Source: Deltaproteobacteria bacterium
GTDB lineage: Bacteria > Desulfobacterota > Desulfobacteria > Desulfobacterales > UBA11574
DNA: 8,786 bases
Reading direction: 5' to 3'
Assembly (NCBI GenBank): GCA_019313025.1
Contig: JAFDCA010000245.1
Location: 1-8,786 of the forward strand
Shown: in pieces, positions 4,936 to 8,786 of the stretch
How the letters are laid out: each line of letters begins with the position of its first letter
Numbering within the stretch: position 1 is the first letter of the stretch
Translations under genes and position numbers: made by a program
Notes under the pieces: model-generated
Seen by the model: only the letters and a program-made list of their open reading frames with translations
What the model was told of the DNA's origin: nothing
Databases searched by the model: none

Positions 4936-5100
4936 AGTGTCCGTCTATAAATGGTCTTTTTGCCCCAATATCTGCGTTAGGCTCAAAAAATAATCCTCGG
5001 AATATTAATATATGACGACTTGTCACAGTACTTAACGGGGTGGTTATTTTTTTCGCATGTCTTGATATGGGACAAAAAATTTTATTTATGGATAGACACT
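4936..5100. mobile_element. MITE-like repeat, copy 1 (165 bp)
   Basis: The ends are imperfect terminal inverted repeats: AGTGTCCGTCTATAAAT from the left against AGTGTCTATCCATAAAT read inward from the right. Similarity extends inward through a T-rich run to GCCCC/GTCCC. The body matches the second copy at 5827-5969, including the exact 18-mer TAATCCTCGGAATATTAA (4991-5008). This copy has about 22 extra bases near 5015-5040. It encodes no protein and starts 7 nt after the second SECIS hairpin. No target-site duplication is evident. The non-autonomous element type is inferred from the ends, the size and the two copies. Confidence 0.65.
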
Positions 5101-5173
5101 AATCTAACATTAAAATACTGGCACTCTGGGGCAGAATTCTTTTTCTTTTCATAATAAACATTGATGAAATAAT

Positions 5174-5824
5174 ATGGAAAAGCAATATATTGTAGATGAT
5201 TTAAATATCGGTGAAGCCTGGCGGCTTTTTAAGATCATGGGAGAGTTTGTTGAAGGCATTGATACGCTTAATGAAATAGGCCTTGCGGTCAGTTTCTTCG
5301 GATCTGCAAGAGTTAAACCCTCTGATTCAATTTATAAAAAAACTGAAAAATTGGCCAAGCTTTTTGTAGAAAACAACTTTGCCGTGATTACAGGTGGAGG
5401 AGGGGGGGTGATGGAAGCGGCCAATAAAGGTGCGGCAGAGGCAGGGGGCACCTCCGTCGGGCTGAATATCATTCTTCCGTTTGAGCAGAAACCGAATCCT
5501 TTTGCCAATATTAAAATCGACTTCAAATACTTTTTTATTCGCAAAGTCATGTTCGTTAAATATGCTATGGCGTACATCATCCTACCTGGCGGTTTCGGCA
5601 CCCTGGATGAACTGTTTGAAGCGGTTACACTGATTCAGACCCACCGAATAAAGCCTTTTCCTTTGATTCTGGTTGGCTCGGACTACTGGGCAGGGCTCAT
5701 TGATTGGATAAAAACAAAACTGCTTTCCGAAAAGCGGATATCTCCAGAGGACATTGAAATTTTGCAAGTCATGGATGAGCCTGAAGAGATCGTCAAAGCC
5801 GTACAGAAGGTGATTATATTATAG
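5174..5824 (+). CDS. LOG-family protein (TIGR00730-type nucleoside 5'-monophosphate phosphoribohydrolase)
   Basis: The LOG (Lonely Guy) family cleaves cytokinin-type or plain nucleoside 5'-monophosphates to base and ribose 5-phosphate, in the cytoplasm; bacterial members often act on AMP. The 216 residues show a Rossmann-like fold with FFGSAR (41-46), VITGGGGGVMEAANKGA (71-87), an arginine-lysine pair in FFIRKVMF (123-124), and the family signature PGGFGTLDE (138-146) with its catalytic-region Glu146. Length is normal. The start at ATG 5174 has no good Shine-Dalgarno sequence and the 73-bp gap after the left repeat shows no clear promoter. The gene is bracketed by two copies of a MITE-like repeat, and its stop codon touches the right one. 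The final residues may have been set by that insertion. The substrate here is not deducible. Confidence 0.9.
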   Translation: MEKQYIVDDLNIGEAWRLFKIMGEFVEGIDTLNEIGLAVSFFGSARVKPSDSIYKKTEKLAKLFVENNFAVITGGGGGVMEAANKGAAEAGGTSVGLNIILPFEQKPNPFANIKIDFKYFFIRKVMFVKYAMAYIILPGGFGTLDELFEAVTLIQTHRIKPFPLILVGSDYWAGLIDWIKTKLLSEKRISPEDIEILQVMDEPEEIVKAVQKVIIL

Positions 5825-5826
5825 AT

Positions 5827-5969
5827 AGTGCCTGTCCATAAATGGTTCTTCTGCCCAATATCTTCGTTATGCTCAAAAATTAATCCTCGGAATATTAAAC
5901 ATATGCCTGTGGTTAATTTTCTCGCATGCCTCGATCTTGAACAAGATATCTCATTTCTGGAAAGACACT
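5827..5969. mobile_element. MITE-like repeat, copy 2 (143 bp)
   Basis: Same family and orientation as the copy at 4936-5100. The left end AGTGCCTGTCCATAAATGG and the right end, read inward as AGTGTCTTTCCAGAAATG, are terminal inverted repeats; two to three flanking bases (GAT/ATC) extend the symmetry. It shares the 18-mer TAATCCTCGGAATATTAA at 5881-5898 and the CTCGCATGCCTCGATCTTG region with copy 1, but lacks copy 1's central extra segment. It begins 2 nt after the LOG stop codon. A 66-codon frame inside is not supported as a gene. Confidence 0.65.
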
Positions 5970-5983
5970 ATCGAGTGTTTTTT
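5961..5983 (+). terminator. Rho-independent terminator after the LOG gene
   Basis: ACACT (5965-5969) pairs with AGTGT (5974-5978) around an ATCG loop. The stem can extend outward through a G-U and three A-U pairs, and a run of five T follows. The left arm is the terminal GACACT of repeat copy 2, so the terminator is part repeat, part flank. The stem is short in its G+C core. Confidence 0.5.
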
Positions 5984-6051
5984 AGAAATTCGAGTTTTGA
6001 GATGTATCAGTCTGCCTGCTTTTTTTGAATACGGATAAAAAGCAAATGGGT

Positions 6052-6091
6052 ATATTTCTACTTGATTAATATGCATATTTATACTTGATTA
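6052..6091. repeat. Two direct 17-bp repeats with 23-bp period
   Basis: ATATTTCTACTTGATTA (6052-6068) recurs as ATATTTATACTTGATTA (6075-6091) with one mismatch. A period of 23 bp is close to two helical turns, and the second copy overlaps a candidate -35 box. This suits tandem binding sites for a regulator of the downstream transport genes. Confidence 0.35.
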
Positions 6092-6112
6092 TTGAAATTA
6101 ATGATGTATGAT
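6085..6112 (+). promoter_or_regulatory. Candidate promoter of the ABC transporter/acyl-CoA ligase operon
   Basis: TTGATT, a 16-nt spacer and TATGAT (five of six at -10) predict a start near 6119. The leader would be about 120 nt. The -35 box lies inside the second 17-bp direct repeat. Confidence 0.35.
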
Positions 6113-6164
6113 CTCTTTTAATAAAATGAATGATATTCATAAAAGAGGTTTTCGAATCTCTTTT
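6113..6164. other. Overlapping alternative hairpins in the leader
   Basis: AAAAGAG (6141-6147) can pair with CTCTTTT on its left (6113-6119, with an inner ATGAAT/ATTCAT stem at 6126-6140) or with CTCTTTT on its right (6158-6164, followed by more T). The right-hand pairing resembles a weak terminator. The two are mutually exclusive, an attenuator-like layout, but the stems are AT-rich and no leader peptide or ligand domain is seen. Confidence 0.3.
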
Positions 6165-6240
6165 TTAAGTTAACATCATTCTGAAATTCAGATATTAATA
6201 GACCTGATAAAAAAGACAAACGGATAAGAAGGTAAGACTG

Positions 6241-7062
6241 TTGACAGTATCAAAAGAACTTCAAGAACAAGACATATTGCTAGAACTTGAAGATGTCCAT
6301 ATGTTTTTCGGCAAGGTATGTGCTCTGGACGGCGTTAGTTTGAAAGTAAGAAAAGGTGAGATTCATTCGGTAATCGGTCCCAACGGTGCCGGCAAGACGG
6401 TCATGATGAATATTATTAACGGGCTTTATTCCCCGCAAAAAGGGGATATCTTTTATAAACAAAAGAATATCAGCACCCTCAAGCCGTTTCAAAGAGCCCG
6501 GTTGGGTATTTCCAGAACATTTCAGAAAGTTGAAGTTTTTGGCGGTATGACGGTATTGGACAATATCCGACTGGGCCGTCACCTCCATATGAAATCGGGC
6601 ATTGCAAGCGGTTCGATATATATGGGTAAAACCGCCCGTGAGGAGATCGAGCACAGGCGCTTTATCGAAGAACAAATTATCGATCTTTTGGAAATTCAAC
6701 ATATCCGCCACAAACCTGTGGGCATGTTGCCATACGGCTTACAAAAGCGGGTGGAACTCGGCAGAGCACTGGCCTTGGAACCCGAGCTGTTAATATTAGA
6801 TGAACCGTTGGCCGGACTTAATCTTGAAGAAGTTGAAGACATGGCACGGTTTGTTTTGGATATTAATGAAGAAGAACGGTGGAAAGTTACCTGTATTCTC
6901 GTTGAACATGACATGGGTGTTGTTATGGATCTATCCGATCGTGTTTTTGTTCTCAATTTCGGTAACATGATTATTGACGGGACTCCAGATGAAGTCCAGA
7001 ATCATCCAGAGGTGATTAAGGCGTACCTGGGTGAAGAGGATTTGTATGCAACACGAAGATAA
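6241..7062 (+). CDS. LivG-type ABC transporter ATP-binding protein (branched-chain amino acid/organic acid family)
   Basis: This is the ATPase subunit of a high-affinity uptake ABC transporter of the Liv/HAAT class, acting on the cytoplasmic face of the membrane. Among its 273 residues are Walker A GPNGAGKT (46-53), Q-loop glutamine in SRTFQK (95), signature loop LPYGLQKR (163-170, in place of the LSYGQQR typical of LivG), Walker B LLILDEP (183-189) with Glu188, H-loop His223 in VEHDMG, and the C-terminal HPEVIKAYLGEEDLY typical of LivG-class proteins. The start is TTG 6241 with GAAGG about 8 nt upstream. Its last 17 nt overlap the acyl-CoA ligase gene, so the two are translationally coupled. 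By analogy with similar clusters, the substrate is more likely an organic acid to be CoA-activated than an amino acid; this is inference. Confidence 0.92.
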   Translation: MTVSKELQEQDILLELEDVHMFFGKVCALDGVSLKVRKGEIHSVIGPNGAGKTVMMNIINGLYSPQKGDIFYKQKNISTLKPFQRARLGISRTFQKVEVFGGMTVLDNIRLGRHLHMKSGIASGSIYMGKTAREEIEHRRFIEEQIIDLLEIQHIRHKPVGMLPYGLQKRVELGRALALEPELLILDEPLAGLNLEEVEDMARFVLDINEEERWKVTCILVEHDMGVVMDLSDRVFVLNFGNMIIDGTPDEVQNHPEVIKAYLGEEDLYATRR

Positions 7063-8786
7063 ACCAGCTCCGAAGAAGAACCTTTATAATATTGAAATTA
7101 CAAAAGATCTGACCATTCCGAAACTTTTCCTCAAAAAAGCCGGCAAATACAGCGAAGACCGGGTTGCCATGCGGGAAAAGGAATTTGGCATATGGCGGCC
7201 CATTACCTGGAAAGACTATTTTGAAAATGTCAAATACATAACACTGGGACTTATTCATTTAGGCCTTGAAGAAGGGGATAAGGTTGCCATGATCGGCGAC
7301 AATCGCCCTGAAGGTCTATGGGCGGAAATGGCGACCTTATGTGCAAGGGGGATCGGGGTTTGGCTGTTTCAGGACTGTCTGATTGATGAAGTCAAGTATA
7401 TCATCGACCACTCGGATACGAAGTTTTTATTTGGAGAAGGGCAGGAGGAAGTCGACAAAGCCATATCTGTTTTTGATCAATGCCCCAAGCTGGAAAAAAT
7501 CATCTGGGACGATCCAAAGGGGATGCGAAATTATGATGAAGACTATCTGATAAGCCTCAAGGAGGTTCAAAAACTAGGCCGGGAACTTGAGCAACAGCAG
7601 CCGACGCTATTCGAGGAGATGATCCAAAAAGGCCACGGAGATGAAGTGGCCTTGCTGTTTTATACTTCTGGAACAACCTCGCTTCCCAAAGGAGCCCTGC
7701 TGTCCCATAATAACATGTTGACCATGGGTCAGCATCTTATGGCTGTGGATCCATGCCAGTCGACGGATGATTACGCCTCTTATTTACCCTTTGCATGGAT
7801 CGGGGAACAGATGATGTCGATATCCTGTGGACTACAGGTGGGATACACCATCAACTTTCCCGAGTCACCCGAGACCGCACATGAAAATATCAGAGAGATC
7901 GGTCCCCATGTGATGTTTGCCCCTCCGCGAATGTATGAACAGATGACCCGGACGGTTCAGGTCAAGTATCTGGATGGCACGTGGATCAAACGAAAATGCT
8001 ATGAGGTTTCCACCAAAATCGGCTATCATGTCGCAGACTTGAAGTTTCAGAAAAAATCAGTGCCCTGGCATTGGTCGTTTTTGAACTGGTTGGCACATAT
8101 TTCGGTGCAAAAGAAAATCAAAGACCATCTGGGACTGTCCCGCGTAAGGAATGCATATACCGGTGGGGCGGCCATGGGGCCGGATCACTTCCGTTTTTTT
8201 CATGCATTGGGTGTCAACCTTAAGCAGATTTATGGTCAAACCGAGGTCGCCGGTATTTCCGTGGTCCATCGCAGCGGAGATATCAAATTCGATACGGTGG
8301 GCCATCCAATCCCTGAAACAGACATAAAAATCGCCGAAGACGGGGAAATCCTCACCCGAAGTCCTTCGGTATTTTTAGGTTACTATAAAAACCCGGAAGC
8401 AACCGAAGACACCTTAAAAGACGGTTGGCTTCATTCAGGGGACAAAGGATTCATCGACGATGACGGCCACCTGGTGGTCTTTGATCGAACAAAAGATGTC
8501 TTTACCCTCAGAGACGGACGGCCTTTTTCTCCGCAGTACCTTGAAACCCGTTTGAAATTCAGCCCCTATGTGAGGGATTCTTGGGTGATTGGAGATCGAC
8601 GAGAGTATATCACCGCCGTTATTTGCATCGATTACGCCGTAACAGGGAAATGGGCAGATGGAAAAAAGATCAATTATACCAGCTATCAGGAGCTTTCCCA
8701 GATGCCCGAAGTCTATGAATTGGTGGAAAAACAAATTATAAAGGCCAACAAAGATCTTCCTGAAACCGCCCGGGTGATTAAGTTCG
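7046..8786 (+). CDS. AMP-binding long-chain acyl-CoA synthetase family protein (3'-truncated by window)
   Basis: The family joins a carboxylic acid to CoA through an acyl-adenylate. 580 codons are visible from ATG 7046, which has GAGGA 5-6 nt upstream and overlaps the end of the ABC ATPase gene; the stop lies beyond the window. Motifs in order are the phosphate loop YTSGTTSLPKG (206-216), LPFAWIGEQ (247-255, the LPLxHxxE-like region), APPRMYEQM (292-300), YTGGAAM (371-377), YGQTE (396-400), HSGDKG (463-468), and the FDRTKDVFTLRDG hinge (479-491) with Asp480, Arg481 and Lys483. Long insertions around 300-370 place it with the FadD15/FAA-type long-chain ligases, not acetyl-CoA synthetase. The SGD motif replaces the usual TGD. 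The reading frame is unbroken. Pairing with a LivG-type ATPase suggests import and activation of the same acid. Confidence 0.93.
   Translation, partial: MQHEDKPAPKKNLYNIEITKDLTIPKLFLKKAGKYSEDRVAMREKEFGIWRPITWKDYFENVKYITLGLIHLGLEEGDKVAMIGDNRPEGLWAEMATLCARGIGVWLFQDCLIDEVKYIIDHSDTKFLFGEGQEEVDKAISVFDQCPKLEKIIWDDPKGMRNYDEDYLISLKEVQKLGRELEQQQPTLFEEMIQKGHGDEVALLFYTSGTTSLPKGALLSHNNMLTMGQHLMAVDPCQSTDDYASYLPFAWIGEQMMSISCGLQVGYTINFPESPETAHENIREIGPHVMFAPPRMYEQMTRTVQVKYLDGTWIKRKCYEVSTKIGYHVADLKFQKKSVPWHWSFLNWLAHISVQKKIKDHLGLSRVRNAYTGGAAMGPDHFRFFHALGVNLKQIYGQTEVAGISVVHRSGDIKFDTVGHPIPETDIKIAEDGEILTRSPSVFLGYYKNPEATEDTLKDGWLHSGDKGFIDDDGHLVVFDRTKDVFTLRDGRPFSPQYLETRLKFSPYVRDSWVIGDRREYITAVICIDYAVTGKWADGKKINYTSYQELSQMPEVYELVEKQIIKANKDLPETARVIKF

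Noticed and set aside
5118..5135. A third sigma-54 promoter (TGGCACTCTGGGGCAG) before the LOG gene
   Set aside because: GG and GC are 9 nt apart, not 10, and the -12 part does not match TTGC.
5828..6028. 66-codon plus-strand frame after the LOG gene
   Set aside because: It lies mostly in the repeat copy, has no start signal, and the equivalent region of copy 1 does not keep the frame.
1..8786. CRISPR arrays, tRNA or rRNA genes, phage genes
   Set aside because: No regularly spaced repeats, no cloverleaf-like or rRNA-like segments, and no integrase, capsid or transposase frames were seen.

Overview
The window reads as chromosomal DNA of a Desulfobacterota (former deltaproteobacterial), probably Desulfobacterales-like, anaerobe. 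This is an inference. It rests on a two-selenocysteine glutaredoxin-like gene, a ptsH-ptsI pair with no sugar permease beside it, a LivG-type ABC ATPase overlapping a long-chain acyl-CoA ligase, and moderately AT-rich DNA with strongly AT-rich intergenic regions.

Left part (1-1300, all leftward). The 5' end of an unrecognised gene runs off the left edge behind a good sigma-70-type promoter. Upstream of it lie two sigma-54 (RpoN) -24/-12 promoters whose upstream regions are diverged copies of one another, with enhancer-like sites at the same distances (about -79 and -132). One promoter (578-595) fires into a unit of about 210 nt that ends in a clear intrinsic terminator, so it is a candidate sRNA or micro-mRNA. 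The other (1159-1176) fires into a small hypothetical protein gene. The stretch 193-356 holds nothing I can support. The stretch 713-849 also shows nothing beyond AT-rich spacer.

Middle-left (1300-4680, leftward). ptsH (HPr) and ptsI (Enzyme I) are 6 bp apart and are followed by smpB. Two patches visibly richer in G+C than their surroundings, one of them dense in inverted repeats, sit on either side of ptsHI (1861-1980 and about 4105-4327). The AT-rich stretch 4328-4679 carries candidate promoters in both directions and a perfect 9-bp-arm inverted repeat.

Middle-right (4680-5990, rightward). A 75-residue selenoprotein is missed by ordinary ORF calling because it has two in-frame UGAs. Each UGA is followed, after exactly 13 nt, by a small hairpin with a GU-containing loop (SECIS-like). 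Next comes a LOG-family phosphoribohydrolase gene flanked by two copies of a MITE-like repeat with terminal inverted repeats. An intrinsic terminator is built partly from the end of the second copy.

Right part (5990-8786, rightward). After an AT-rich leader with direct repeats and overlapping hairpins come a LivG-type ABC ATPase and, overlapping it by 17 nt, an AMP-forming acyl-CoA synthetase that continues past the right edge. The pair looks like the start of an operon for uptake and CoA activation of an organic acid.
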